This document shows, one piece after another, positions 5,444 through 14,993 of a stretch of 33,988 nucleotides of DNA; within the stretch, counting starts at the first letter, position 1; the number at the start of each line of letters is the position of its first letter. The translations under genes were made by a program, and so were the position numbers. Under the pieces are notes generated by a model. That model did not search any database. It was not told the DNA's origin and worked only from the letters and a program-made list of their open reading frames with translations. This DNA comes from DASQFU01 sp035632955. GTDB taxonomy: Bacteria; Eisenbacteria; RBG-16-71-46. The DNA lies in contig DASQFU010000193.1 in NCBI GenBank assembly GCA_035632955.1, positions 1 to 33,988 of the forward strand. Reading direction: 5' to 3'.

Positions 5444-8425
5444 ATGGATCAGCCCGGCCGCAATCGAGATCGGTGGGAAGTTTCAACCCGCTTGGCCGGT
5501 GAAGTCCTGACCGCCGAGGCGGGCGCGGACGATCTCCGTCTGATCCTGGCCGGCATCCCGCAGGGCTTCACACCCGCCGAAATCGAGGGCTGGCTCAGCG
5601 ACGTTGCGAGCGTGGCGCGCGAGACCTCACACGCCGACGCCGTCGCGAAGCCGATCCCGAGCATCCTCCATCACGCGCTGGCTGGACTCGTGTTCTCGCA
5701 GGCCGAGCTGTGGTCCCGGGCTTCCGGACCGCTGCCGTGCTCGGCCGCCTTCGCCCGTTTCGAAAACGAGATCGGCTTTGGCTGGGTCGGTGAGTCGAGC
5801 GTCGAGGTCTGGCTCGACGGTAAACCCATCGATCTCGAATGGGTGCGAGTTCGCGACGACCTCGGGCGCGAGGCGCGCGCGTGGAGCATCGAGTCCGATC
5901 GTACGGTGCGCGTTCGTCTGCTCTGGACCGCGAACGCCGGTGATCCGGCGAGCGCTTGGGTCGAGCTCGATGCGCGATGGGAGGGAGCGCCGGCGGTGAC
6001 GTTGGTTCAGGACCACCTGATCGAGCTGGCTTTGACCGCGACCGTCGAAGCGGCACCGATCACCGAGGTCGCTGCGCACGTCGAGGCCGCTCCGATCGTG
6101 GAGCCGGCCGAGTCTGTTCCCGCGGCCGCGGCCGCCGCTGCCGAGTGGTCCGTTGCCGCGGAGACGGAGGAAGCTCTCGCCGCAGGCGCGCAGCCCGCCA
6201 TCGCCGGCGAGGCCCCCTCGTCGGGGGTCGCACGCTGGCTGCAGAGCAACGTGCCCTGGCTTCGTCGCCCGACCCGGCGCGCCGAAGCGGACGTGCTGCC
6301 CGAGCCGGTGGAGCTCGTCGAGCCGATGCTGGCGAGCGCGGAAACCAGCGACGTGCATGGCGCAGTGGTCGCGACGCCGGGAGCCGAGCCGGCGCCGTCA
6401 CAAACGGCGACGCTCGCACCAGCGCCGACTCGCCGTCCGCTGACGAGCGAATCGGGCTCGCTCACCGAACTCGATCTCGGGCCGCCAGAGTCCCACGCGC
6501 CTCCTGCGCTCACCATGGAGTTGATCCCTCCGACGCCCGAACCGCCGTCGCTGACCGCGCGCACCGCGCCGGCGTTCGAGGTTCCCGATCCGCGCGACAT
6601 CTCGCTGCCGGGCGGTAATCCAGCGCGGCCGTCGCCGCCGAGAATCGTGCCTCGACACCCGGTCGCGAGCGCTCCCGCTGCACCGCCGCGCTTGCCGATT
6701 ACGATGCCCACAGCACCGGCGCCGGTTGTTGCACCCGCGCCAATCACCGTACCGGCGCCGGCAGTTGCATCGGCGCCAACTGCTGTGCCGGCGCCGGCTG
6801 TCGTACCAGCGCCTCCCGCCGCGCCTGCGCCGCCGGCTGCATCTGCGCCGCCCTTTGTCGCATCGGCGCCGCTCGTCGCACCGGCGCCACCTTCCCATCC
6901 GCAGGCGATCGAGCCACCCCCGATCGCCGCGATCGAAACGAGTATCCCGCCGGTGCCGCTGCATCCGGCGCAGGAGATCGGCAAAGTCGAAGTGCGCGGC
7001 GTCGCGCGCGCTCCGGCGCCTTTGCCGCCACGGACACCAACACCGGCGCAAGCTCACGCTCCCGCCGAGACCGCCCCGCGTGCGGTCGCGCCCGCCGCAG
7101 AACCGACGAGCGTCGAGCACGCGCCGGCCGCGATGGCGCCGCCGCGCGCAGCACACTCGGTCGCGGCCCATCCGCTCCCTGCCGCGCCACAGCCAGAATC
7201 CGAGCCGAGCCCGCGGCCGCTCGCGCGCGAGACGCCGACGTCCGCTGCGCTCCACGCCAGGCGTGCTTCGTGGCCGGCGCCCGAGACCTTGGAGCCGGAG
7301 CACGTGCCGTTCTGGAAGAACCCCTGGGCATGGGGCGGCGCTGTAGCGCTGCTCGTGATCGCGATCGGGCTCGTCATCATGGGACAGCGCCCCGGGGCAG
7401 ATCAGGGCCCGCGCGCGGGCGCGCTCGGTGGGTTCGGATTTGGGGGGCCGCGCTTTCAGGCGGAGATCGAGAGCCGGCCTGCGGGCGCGCACATCGCGGT
7501 CGACGGCAAGCCGCTCGAAGAGCGCACGCCCGCGACCGTGGCGCTCGCCGAAGGCGAGCACCAGATCACACTGACGATGCCGGAGCTTGGCGAAGCGACC
7601 TACACGGTCAAGGGCCAGAGGGGCCAGACGGTGCCGCTCGTCGCCTCGCTGCTCGGGTCGCTGGAAGTCGTGTCGCCCGATCCGGGCGCCGTCATCTCGG
7701 TCGCGGTCGACGGCGAGACGCGCGGCTTCGCGCCGCTGGTCGTCGAGGATCTGACGCCCGGGGCGCACGAATTGCGCTTCTCGGGACCGGGCATGGCGTC
7801 GTGGGGCCAGACGATCGAGATTCGCGTCGGCGAAACGCGACAGATTCTCACCCGCCCACTCGAGTCTCCGGCGACAGGTCTGATCCAGGTGCGCGCGACG
7901 GTCACCGACGAACGCGGAACCCAGCCGGTGTCCGGCGGACAAGTATGGGTGGATGGCCAGGCACGCGGCGCGGCGCCGCTCTCGCTGGAGCTGCCGCGAG
8001 GCCCGCACAGTATCCGCATGGTCCATCGCGCGCAGGAGGCGCCGATCCAGATGATCGACCTGCCCGGCGGCAATCAACGGTTCGCAAGCTTCGAGTTCGG
8101 TCCGATGCTCGAGATCGAACACCCGCGGCTCGTGATCAGCGCCACGACTCGCATCCTCCGCGATCAGCCGTCCGTGGTCTCGGCGTCGCTGGAGAATGCC
8201 GATCCCACCGAGACGCGCGAGATGTGGCTGCACGTGCGGACGCCCGAGGGCCCGTGGCGCCGCTATCAGATGACGCTGCTCAACGCCCAAGGCACGGCGG
8301 TTGGTGTCGCGACGTTCCCGGCGACGCTGCTCGACGCCCAGGGGCGTTCGCGCTACTACGTGAGCGCGCTCACGTCGCAGGGCGACGAGCACTTCACCGA
8401 GCTGACGCAGGTGCAGACGCGTTGA
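5444..8425 (+). CDS. Large single-pass membrane protein with Pro/Ala-rich linker and PEGA repeats
   Basis: 993 residues; the ATG is preceded by AGGGAGG (5427-5433). The N-terminal ~190 residues form a globular domain that I cannot name; it contains ENEIGFGWVGESSVEVWLDG and predicted beta-rich segments. Residues about 200-625 are extremely Pro/Ala-rich and probably disordered. One membrane helix follows at about 631-649 (WGGAVALLVIAIGLVIMG), then about 340 residues of beta-rich repeats. At least three PEGA-like units are visible (ESRPAGAHIAVDGKPLEERT; VDGETRGFAPLVVEDLTPG; VWVDGQARGAAPLSLELPRG), and PEGA modules commonly occur on surface-exposed envelope proteins. There is no signal peptide, so the N-terminal domain and linker probably lie in the cytoplasm and the PEGA part outside the inner membrane. 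Divergent placement next to the LysM transglycosylase suggests an envelope role. Function unknown; an envelope sensor or scaffold is a guess. Confidence 0.8.
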   Translation: MDQPGRNRDRWEVSTRLAGEVLTAEAGADDLRLILAGIPQGFTPAEIEGWLSDVASVARETSHADAVAKPIPSILHHALAGLVFSQAELWSRASGPLPCSAAFARFENEIGFGWVGESSVEVWLDGKPIDLEWVRVRDDLGREARAWSIESDRTVRVRLLWTANAGDPASAWVELDARWEGAPAVTLVQDHLIELALTATVEAAPITEVAAHVEAAPIVEPAESVPAAAAAAAEWSVAAETEEALAAGAQPAIAGEAPSSGVARWLQSNVPWLRRPTRRAEADVLPEPVELVEPMLASAETSDVHGAVVATPGAEPAPSQTATLAPAPTRRPLTSESGSLTELDLGPPESHAPPALTMELIPPTPEPPSLTARTAPAFEVPDPRDISLPGGNPARPSPPRIVPRHPVASAPAAPPRLPITMPTAPAPVVAPAPITVPAPAVASAPTAVPAPAVVPAPPAAPAPPAASAPPFVASAPLVAPAPPSHPQAIEPPPIAAIETSIPPVPLHPAQEIGKVEVRGVARAPAPLPPRTPTPAQAHAPAETAPRAVAPAAEPTSVEHAPAAMAPPRAAHSVAAHPLPAAPQPESEPSPRPLARETPTSAALHARRASWPAPETLEPEHVPFWKNPWAWGGAVALLVIAIGLVIMGQRPGADQGPRAGALGGFGFGGPRFQAEIESRPAGAHIAVDGKPLEERTPATVALAEGEHQITLTMPELGEATYTVKGQRGQTVPLVASLLGSLEVVSPDPGAVISVAVDGETRGFAPLVVEDLTPGAHELRFSGPGMASWGQTIEIRVGETRQILTRPLESPATGLIQVRATVTDERGTQPVSGGQVWVDGQARGAAPLSLELPRGPHSIRMVHRAQEAPIQMIDLPGGNQRFASFEFGPMLEIEHPRLVISATTRILRDQPSVVSASLENADPTETREMWLHVRTPEGPWRRYQMTLLNAQGTAVGVATFPATLLDAQGRSRYYVSALTSQGDEHFTELTQVQTR
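6712..6895 (+). repeat. Degenerate Pro/Ala-coding tandem repeat inside the PEGA gene
   Basis: About 180 bp made of imperfect 15-18 bp units built on GCGCCGG/GCGCC with alternating Val/Ala/Ser codons, encoding variants of V-P/A-A-P-A-P. Codon usage shifts away from the C/G-ending pattern of the flanks (GTT, GCA, CCA, GTA). This fits a slippage-generated low-complexity tract since diversified by point mutation. It reads through in frame and its length may vary between strains. Confidence 0.6.
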
Positions 8426-8513
8426 ACGCTTGCCCGGAACCTCCGGGACGATGGTGACGACGACGTAGGCGCTCGCCGCTCGGCCGATCCCGCCAACTGG
8501 CTGCATTTTCGCT

Positions 8514-8557
8514 GCCCATCGCCGGCACGCGCTTCGCGTGGCGAGGTCGCGATGGGT
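8514..8557 (+). promoter_or_regulatory. Hairpin enclosing the comEC ribosome-binding site and start codon
   Basis: CCCATCGC (8515-8522) pairs perfectly with GCGATGGG (8549-8556), whose middle is the comEC ATG (8552-8554). Inside it, CACGCG (8526-8531) and CGCGTG (8535-8540) form a second stem with a CTT loop. The only Shine-Dalgarno-like sequence, GAGG (8543-8546), sits in the internal loop. If it forms in the mRNA, the structure would partly hide the initiation region. Confidence 0.4.
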
Positions 8558-10930
8558 GGCCGATGCGCGGTGATGGCGGCGCTGGTGACGTGGGCGGGAC
8601 TGCTGGTCGCCGCGTCGATGTCCGCGAGTGGCACGGCGCCGGCGTGCCTCGCGGCGTCCGTTCTGCTGTGGCTCGCGTGGCGTGCTCCTCCACGCACCGC
8701 GACCCTCGCCGTGCTCCTGGCTCTGGCGCTGGCGGCGGGGGCGCGGGGCGCGATGTGTCGAGAGCGGATCGAGCGAGCGCAAGCCACGGCCGGCGCGCCG
8801 GAGGTTCCGGAGTGGATCCGAGCGCGCGTCCTCGGACATCCGTGGCGGGAGTCGGGGACGCCGGTCGCGCTGATCGATGTCGAGGCGCCGCGCTGGCCGC
8901 GGGGCACGCGAGCGCGAGTGCGCCTGCCGCCCGACTGCGCGGCCGAATGGGGGGACCGCCTCGACGCGCTCGCGATGCTCGAGCCGCCGGCCGGGCTGCG
9001 CAATCCCGGCGGCTTCGCGGCGCGCGATGCGGCGCGGGCATCGGGAGTCTCGGCGACCGGGCGCGTGCTCGCCGTCCGGCGGCTCGACCGGTCGCGCGGC
9101 TGGCAGAACGCCACGCTGGTGCGCTGGCGGCGGGCGATGGAAGCGGCGCTGCATCGTGGCGTCGAGCCCGAGACGCGCGAGCTGGTCCTGCCGCTCGTGC
9201 TCGGCGACCGCAGCGGGCTGAGCGCCGATCTGGGTGCGGACCTGCGCGCCTCAGGCCTCACGCATCTGCTCGCGCTCTCGGGCCTGCACGTGACGTGGCT
9301 CGCGGCCGCGGCGCGTGGCGTGGTCGCCGCGCTTGGCTTTGGACCGCGAGGGCGGGCGGTGGCCGGCGTCGCGGCGGCGCTCCTTTATATGGGTCTCGCC
9401 GGCCCGTTGCCATCCCTGGTGCGCGCCGCCGTGACCGAGTGTCTGATCGGAGCGGCCCGGTTGCTCGGCCGCGCAATGGATCCGGTCCAGGCGCTGGCGG
9501 TAACGGCGCTCGCGCTCCTGGCCGTGGCGCCCGGCTGGGCGGAGGACCTGGGCTTTCAGCTCTCGTGCGTCGCGACGCTCGGTCTCGTCACCGTGGGAGC
9601 GTGGTTGACACGACTCGCGTCACCGCCAGGACGCCGGCGTGCGCTGCAGTCCGCGCTGCGAGCGTTGCTCGGTGTCCTGATACCGACGCTGTCGGCGCAA
9701 CTTCTCGCCTTGCCGTTACTGCTCGGACGCTTTCATGCCGTCGCGTGGACCGCACTCGCCGCGAACCTCGCCGGCGTGCCGGTGTGCGGGCTGCTGCTCG
9801 CCGCCGCGTGGCTCGGAGCATTGCTCGAGCTCGCCTGGCCGGGAGCGGGGGCACCGTGCTTCTCGGCGTGTGACGCGCTCGCGGCAGTGCTGCGACTGAC
9901 CGCGGGAGGAGCAGCCGCGATTCCAAACGCGATGCTCACGACCGGTGCTGCCCCCGCGGTTCCCTGGCTCGCGGGAGCGGGTGCGGCGCTGCTCGCGGCC
10001 ACGCTCGGCGCGCGACGCGAGCGGGAGCAGCCGGCAGTCTCGCGCGGACGGTTTCTCGCCCTCGGGCTCGGGGGCCTCGCCGTCGCGCTCGCCCTGGTCC
10101 TCGCGCTCACGACGCGTCCGCTCGCGCCGCCCGCCGGGCGCTGGTGGCTGGTGGTACTCGACGTCGGTCAGGGCGATGCGCTCGCACTCGGCTTCGAGCG
10201 CGAATGGTGGCTGGTGGACGCGGGGCCGAGGTCCGAGCGTTTCGACGCGGGCCAATCGATCGTCGTTCCGTTCCTGCTCTGGGCAGGCGTTCGGCGCGTC
10301 GGCAGCGTCGTGCTCACGCACGCGCATGGAGACCACACCGGCGGCGCCCGCGCCGTGCTGCGCGCGCTGCCGGTCATGCGCCGCCTGGCGCCGGTTCCGC
10401 TCCCGGGCGTTCCGGGGCCGTCGCGAGATTTCGCTGCGCGGCCCCTTGCGCGGGGCGACACGCTCGGCCGCCGGCCGTTCGTCAAGGTCCTCTGGCCGCC
10501 CGAGGGCGCGCGGCTACGAAACGACAACGCCGCCTCGCTGGTGCTGGAAGTCGGGACCGGTGCGGGACGCGCGCTGCTCGCGGCCGACGTCGACAGCACG
10601 GTCGAGGAATCGCTCGCGGTCCAGGTGAACGTCGGGGCGCTCAAGGTCGGGCATCACGGTTCGGCGACCTCGAGCGGAGCGGGTTTCCTCGCACGCATCA
10701 AGAGCTCGGTCGCGGTGGTGTCCGCGGGTCGTCGCAATCCGTTCGGACATCCGGACCCGGGAGCGATGGCGCGCCTGGAAACGGCCGGCAGCCGGGTGCT
10801 CCGCACCGACCGCGAAGGCGCGGTCTGGCTCGAGTTGTCGGAGCAGGGCGTGCACCGCGTGGATTGGCGTCGCGGACCGCCGGCGCCACTCGAGATCCTC
10901 GCGCCGCTGCGCCGCGGACCGTGGCCGTGA
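8552..10930 (+). CDS. comEC: ComEC/Rec2-family DNA uptake channel protein
   Basis: A 792-residue polytopic inner-membrane protein that passes single-stranded DNA into the cytoplasm during natural transformation. The ATG at 8552 has GAGG five bases upstream; an ATG at 8573 is an alternative. Residues 1-75 hold two or three hydrophobic helices. A DUF4131-like soluble segment rich in R/E/P follows to about residue 200. The Competence domain opens with LGDRSGLS and LRASGLTHLLALSGLHV, followed by many Ala/Leu helices up to about residue 525. From about 529 a metallo-beta-lactamase-like domain begins with VVLDVGQGDALAL, carries HAHGDH (about 590-595) and HHGS (about 700), and ends near GHPDPGAM. 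The length is close to known ComEC proteins (about 750-780). The hairpin at its start suggests low or controlled translation. Other competence genes are outside the window. Confidence 0.93.
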   Translation: MGGRCAVMAALVTWAGLLVAASMSASGTAPACLAASVLLWLAWRAPPRTATLAVLLALALAAGARGAMCRERIERAQATAGAPEVPEWIRARVLGHPWRESGTPVALIDVEAPRWPRGTRARVRLPPDCAAEWGDRLDALAMLEPPAGLRNPGGFAARDAARASGVSATGRVLAVRRLDRSRGWQNATLVRWRRAMEAALHRGVEPETRELVLPLVLGDRSGLSADLGADLRASGLTHLLALSGLHVTWLAAAARGVVAALGFGPRGRAVAGVAAALLYMGLAGPLPSLVRAAVTECLIGAARLLGRAMDPVQALAVTALALLAVAPGWAEDLGFQLSCVATLGLVTVGAWLTRLASPPGRRRALQSALRALLGVLIPTLSAQLLALPLLLGRFHAVAWTALAANLAGVPVCGLLLAAAWLGALLELAWPGAGAPCFSACDALAAVLRLTAGGAAAIPNAMLTTGAAPAVPWLAGAGAALLAATLGARREREQPAVSRGRFLALGLGGLAVALALVLALTTRPLAPPAGRWWLVVLDVGQGDALALGFEREWWLVDAGPRSERFDAGQSIVVPFLLWAGVRRVGSVVLTHAHGDHTGGARAVLRALPVMRRLAPVPLPGVPGPSRDFAARPLARGDTLGRRPFVKVLWPPEGARLRNDNAASLVLEVGTGAGRALLAADVDSTVEESLAVQVNVGALKVGHHGSATSSGAGFLARIKSSVAVVSAGRRNPFGHPDPGAMARLETAGSRVLRTDREGAVWLELSEQGVHRVDWRRGPPAPLEILAPLRRGPWP

Positions 10931-10957
10931 GGTCCCGAGTCCGTCGCTCGCCGGGCA

Positions 10958-10978
10958 TCGCGACCCGCCGCGTCGCGA
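10958..10978 (+). terminator. Weak hairpin after comEC
   Basis: TCGCGAC (10958-10964) and GTCGCGA (10972-10978) form a perfect 7-bp stem with a 7-nt loop, 28 nt after the comEC stop and upstream of the purN promoter-like elements. There is no U-tract, so intrinsic termination is uncertain. Confidence 0.28.
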
Positions 10979-10995
10979 CGAAGCGCCGCGCTCGC

Positions 10996-11025
10996 TTGCC
11001 GCGCGCCGAATCCGGCTGTTAGATT
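10996..11025 (+). promoter_or_regulatory. Candidate extended -10 promoter for the purine block, nearly abutting purN
   Basis: TTGCCG (10996-11001) lies 18 nt before TAGATT (11020-11025), which is preceded by TG one base upstream (11017-11018), an extended -10 arrangement. The predicted start of transcription is about 11031-11033, which coincides with an in-frame GTG (11031) and lies just before the purN ATG (11046). The purN message would be leaderless or have a leader of about 15 nt. Confidence 0.45.
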
Positions 11026-11045
11026 GCCGCGTGGACGTCCCCGCC

Positions 11046-11675
11046 ATGCGCAATGCCGCGATTCTCGCCTCCGGACAAGGCACCAACTTCGAAGCGCTCG
11101 CGCACGCGTCGCGCCGCGGTGAGTTGGGGGTGCGCGTCGTCGCGCTCCTGAGCGACCGTGCCGCCGTGCCCGCGCTCGAGCGCGCGCGCAGGCTCGACGT
11201 CGAAGCCCTGGTCCTGCCCTGCGGGCGCTACCGATCACGCCTCGAGGACGAGACCGTCTGGGTTCGCGCGCTCCGGGACCGCCGCGTGGACGTCGTGCTG
11301 CTCGCCGGGTTCATGCGCCGCCTGCATGCGCCCTTCCTGTCCGCGTTCCCGGATCGCATCCTGAACATCCATCCCTCGCTGCTGCCCGCGTTCCCCGGCC
11401 TGGATGCGATCCGCCAGGCGTGGGAACACGGCGTGCAGGTCACCGGGTGCACCGTTCATCTCGTGGACGAGAGCCTCGACGGCGGCCCGATCGTGGCGCA
11501 GTCGGCGGTCGAAGTGCGCGACGAGGACACGCTCGAGACGTTGGAGGCGCGCGTCCATGACGCGGAGCATCGGCTCTATCCCTGGGCTGTGCGCCGGTTC
11601 GTCGCAGCGCCGTGGCGGCGCATCGGTCGGCGGCTGGTGTTCGCGCCCAGTCGTGTGGGAGGCGTGCGTGGCTGA
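11046..11675 (+). CDS. purN: Phosphoribosylglycinamide formyltransferase (GART)
   Basis: Transfers a formyl group from 10-formyl-tetrahydrofolate to GAR, step three of purine synthesis. From ATG 11046 the product has 209 residues and begins MRNAAILASGQGTNFEAL, matching the family N-terminus; GTG 11031 would add five residues. Neither start has a clear Shine-Dalgarno sequence, but a -10 box ends only five bases before the GTG. Catalytic residues are in the expected places: Asn107 and His109 in ILNIHPSLLP and Asp145 in DESLDGGPIV (E. coli Asn106, His108, Asp144). It is first in a block with a HAD hydrolase, purC, purH and guaA, and its 3' end overlaps the HAD start by eight bases. Confidence 0.93.
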   Translation: MRNAAILASGQGTNFEALAHASRRGELGVRVVALLSDRAAVPALERARRLDVEALVLPCGRYRSRLEDETVWVRALRDRRVDVVLLAGFMRRLHAPFLSAFPDRILNIHPSLLPAFPGLDAIRQAWEHGVQVTGCTVHLVDESLDGGPIVAQSAVEVRDEDTLETLEARVHDAEHRLYPWAVRRFVAAPWRRIGRRLVFAPSRVGGVRG

Positions 11676-12489
11676 GCCTGCAGCAGAACGGAACGCGGTG
11701 ACGCTCGACTCCGTGCACGACGGCAAGCGTCCCTTGAACGCGGTGATCTTCGACGCCGGCGGCACGCTCGTGCGTCTCGATTTCGAATGGATGTCGGCGG
11801 CGTTGCGCCAGTTCGGCTTCGCGATCGATCCCGGCCGGCTGCGGCGCGCCGAGATCGAAGGGCGGCGGCGCTACGACCACAGCGGCCAGACGCCTGCCCA
11901 CGGTCCGGCGCCGCTGGGCGTCGCCGGAGACGTGCGCGCGTATTTCTCGGGGATGCTGGCCGGCGCCGGCTGCCCGCCGCACCTGATCGGTCCCGCGGTC
12001 GTGCGCTTCCTCGCGCACGAGCGAGCGAGCGGTCTGTGGGCGCGGCCGATGGAAGGCGCGCGGGAGGCGATCGATCACATCGGCGCGATGGGTTTGCGCC
12101 GCGCGGTGGTCTCGAACTCGGATGGTCGTGCCGAATCGCATCTACAGAACAGCGGGGTGTGGGAAGGGATCGAGTTCGTCGTCGACTCGCACCTGGTCGG
12201 CGTCGAGAAGCCAAACCCACGCATTTTCGCGATCGCGCTCGAGCGGTTGGGCATCGAGGCCGAGCGCGCGCTCTACGTCGGCGACATCCGGTCCGTGGAC
12301 GAGCGCGGAGCGCGCGCGGCGGGCCTGCATTTCGTCCTGATCGATCCGTATGGCGACTATGCGGCGCCGGGCAGCCCGGCGATTCGCCGGATCGAAGCCT
12401 TGGCCGATTGGGTCGGTGCCCGGTTCCACGTGGCGGCCGCGCGCACCGGCGCGAGCGAATCCGGAGGGAGGGAGACTCGATGCGACTGA
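11668..12489 (+). CDS. HAD-superfamily hydrolase
   Basis: 273 residues from GTG 11668, chosen because GGGAGG (11657-11662) lies five bases upstream. The open frame extends further back, but only through purN. It has HAD motif I in VIFDAGGTLVRLD (nucleophile Asp29), motif II in VVSNSDGR, the motif III lysine in GVEKPNPRIF, and motif IV in ALYVGDIRSVDERGARAAG. A helical cap lies between motifs I and II. The usual second aspartate of motif I (DxD) is Gly31, as in DAGGT-type HADs, so the acid/base residue must be supplied differently or activity is altered. It overlaps purN by 8 bp and purC by 10 bp, so it is translated with the purine genes. A nucleotide or phosphosugar phosphatase is an inference from context; the substrate is unknown. 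Confidence 0.82.
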   Translation: MAEPAAERNAVTLDSVHDGKRPLNAVIFDAGGTLVRLDFEWMSAALRQFGFAIDPGRLRRAEIEGRRRYDHSGQTPAHGPAPLGVAGDVRAYFSGMLAGAGCPPHLIGPAVVRFLAHERASGLWARPMEGAREAIDHIGAMGLRRAVVSNSDGRAESHLQNSGVWEGIEFVVDSHLVGVEKPNPRIFAIALERLGIEAERALYVGDIRSVDERGARAAGLHFVLIDPYGDYAAPGSPAIRRIEALADWVGARFHVAAARTGASESGGRETRCD

Positions 12490-13373
12490 CCGATGCGATC
12501 GCCGAGGTCGAGCTGCCGGGGCTCGAGCCGTGGCGGCGCGGAAAAGTGCGCTCCGTGTACGCGGCCGGAGCGGATCATCTGGTGATCGTGGCGAGCGACC
12601 GTCTGTCGGCGTACGACAGCGTGCTGCCGACGCCGATTCCCGGCAAGGGCGCGGTGCTGACGAGCCTGTCCGTGTTTTGGTTCCAGACGCTCGCGAGCGC
12701 CCGGCCGCATCACTTCGTCAACAACCAGCCGCGCGAGTATCCGGAGCCCTTCCGCGCGCACGCGGAACGCCTGGACGGACGCAGCATGCTGGTGCGGCGC
12801 GCCGAGCGCATCGACGTCGAATGCGTCGTGCGCGGCTATCTCACCGGCTCGGGCTGGAAGGAGTACCAGAGCCGCGGCGAAGTGTGCGGCATCGCGCTTC
12901 CGCCCGGGCTGCGCGACGGGTCGCGCCTCGATCCTCCGATCTTCACGCCGGCGACCAAGGAGGATCACGGGCACGACGTCAACATCTCGTTCGCGCGCAT
13001 GATCGAGATCGTTGGGCGTGACGTCGCCGAGGGGTTGCGCGAGCGCAGCGTGGCGATCTATGAAGAGGCGCGCGCATGGGCGTGGGCGCGAGGATTGGTG
13101 CTGGCCGACACGAAGTTCGAGTTCGGCCGGGTGGACGGTCGCCTGACCCTGATCGACGAGGTGCTTTCGCCCGATTCGTCGCGCTACTGGGACCGTGCGG
13201 AGCACGAAGCGGGTCGCCTGCTGTCGTTCGACAAGCAGTTCGTGCGCGATTGGCTCGATCGCTCGGGCTGGAGCCACGAGCCGCCGGCGCCGGCGCTCCC
13301 GGAGGACGTCGTGCGCCGCACCGGCGAGCGCTACCAGGAAGCGATGCGCCGGCTGACCGGGCCACCGGCGTGA
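12480..13373 (+). CDS. purC: Phosphoribosylaminoimidazole-succinocarboxamide synthase (SAICAR synthetase)
   Basis: Joins CAIR and aspartate using ATP to form SAICAR. 297 residues; the ATG at 12480 follows a GGAGGGAGGGAG purine run and lies inside the end of the HAD gene (10-bp overlap). Visible family motifs: RRGKVRSVYAA near the N-terminus, VASDRLSAYDSVLPTPIPGK (nucleotide-binding region), VVRGYLTGSGWKEY, FTPATKEDHGHDVNIS, and ADTKFEFG followed by LIDEVLSPDSSRYW. The length corresponds to the longer yeast-like/proteobacterial form rather than the short form of about 237 residues. It lies between the HAD gene and purH. Confidence 0.95.
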   Translation: MRLTDAIAEVELPGLEPWRRGKVRSVYAAGADHLVIVASDRLSAYDSVLPTPIPGKGAVLTSLSVFWFQTLASARPHHFVNNQPREYPEPFRAHAERLDGRSMLVRRAERIDVECVVRGYLTGSGWKEYQSRGEVCGIALPPGLRDGSRLDPPIFTPATKEDHGHDVNISFARMIEIVGRDVAEGLRERSVAIYEEARAWAWARGLVLADTKFEFGRVDGRLTLIDEVLSPDSSRYWDRAEHEAGRLLSFDKQFVRDWLDRSGWSHEPPAPALPEDVVRRTGERYQEAMRRLTGPPA

Positions 13374-13395
13374 TCGCGGCGGGAGCCGAGCGGCG

Positions 13396-14970
<1,575 letters not shown>

Positions 14971-14993
14971 GTTCCACCCGATCGCAGGAACCC

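Noticed and set aside
6712..6895. The repeated Pro/Ala-coding units as a CRISPR-like array
   Set aside because: Units are short, degenerate, in frame and without unique spacers; they are a protein low-complexity tract.
8433..8447. CCCGG/CCGGG hairpin just after the PEGA gene as a terminator
   Set aside because: Only a 5-bp stem with no U-tract, common by chance at this GC content.
6398..9154. A 918-codon minus-strand open frame opposite the PEGA gene and comEC
   Set aside because: Arg/Ala-rich nonsense composition, no ribosome-binding site, and it crosses two well-supported genes.
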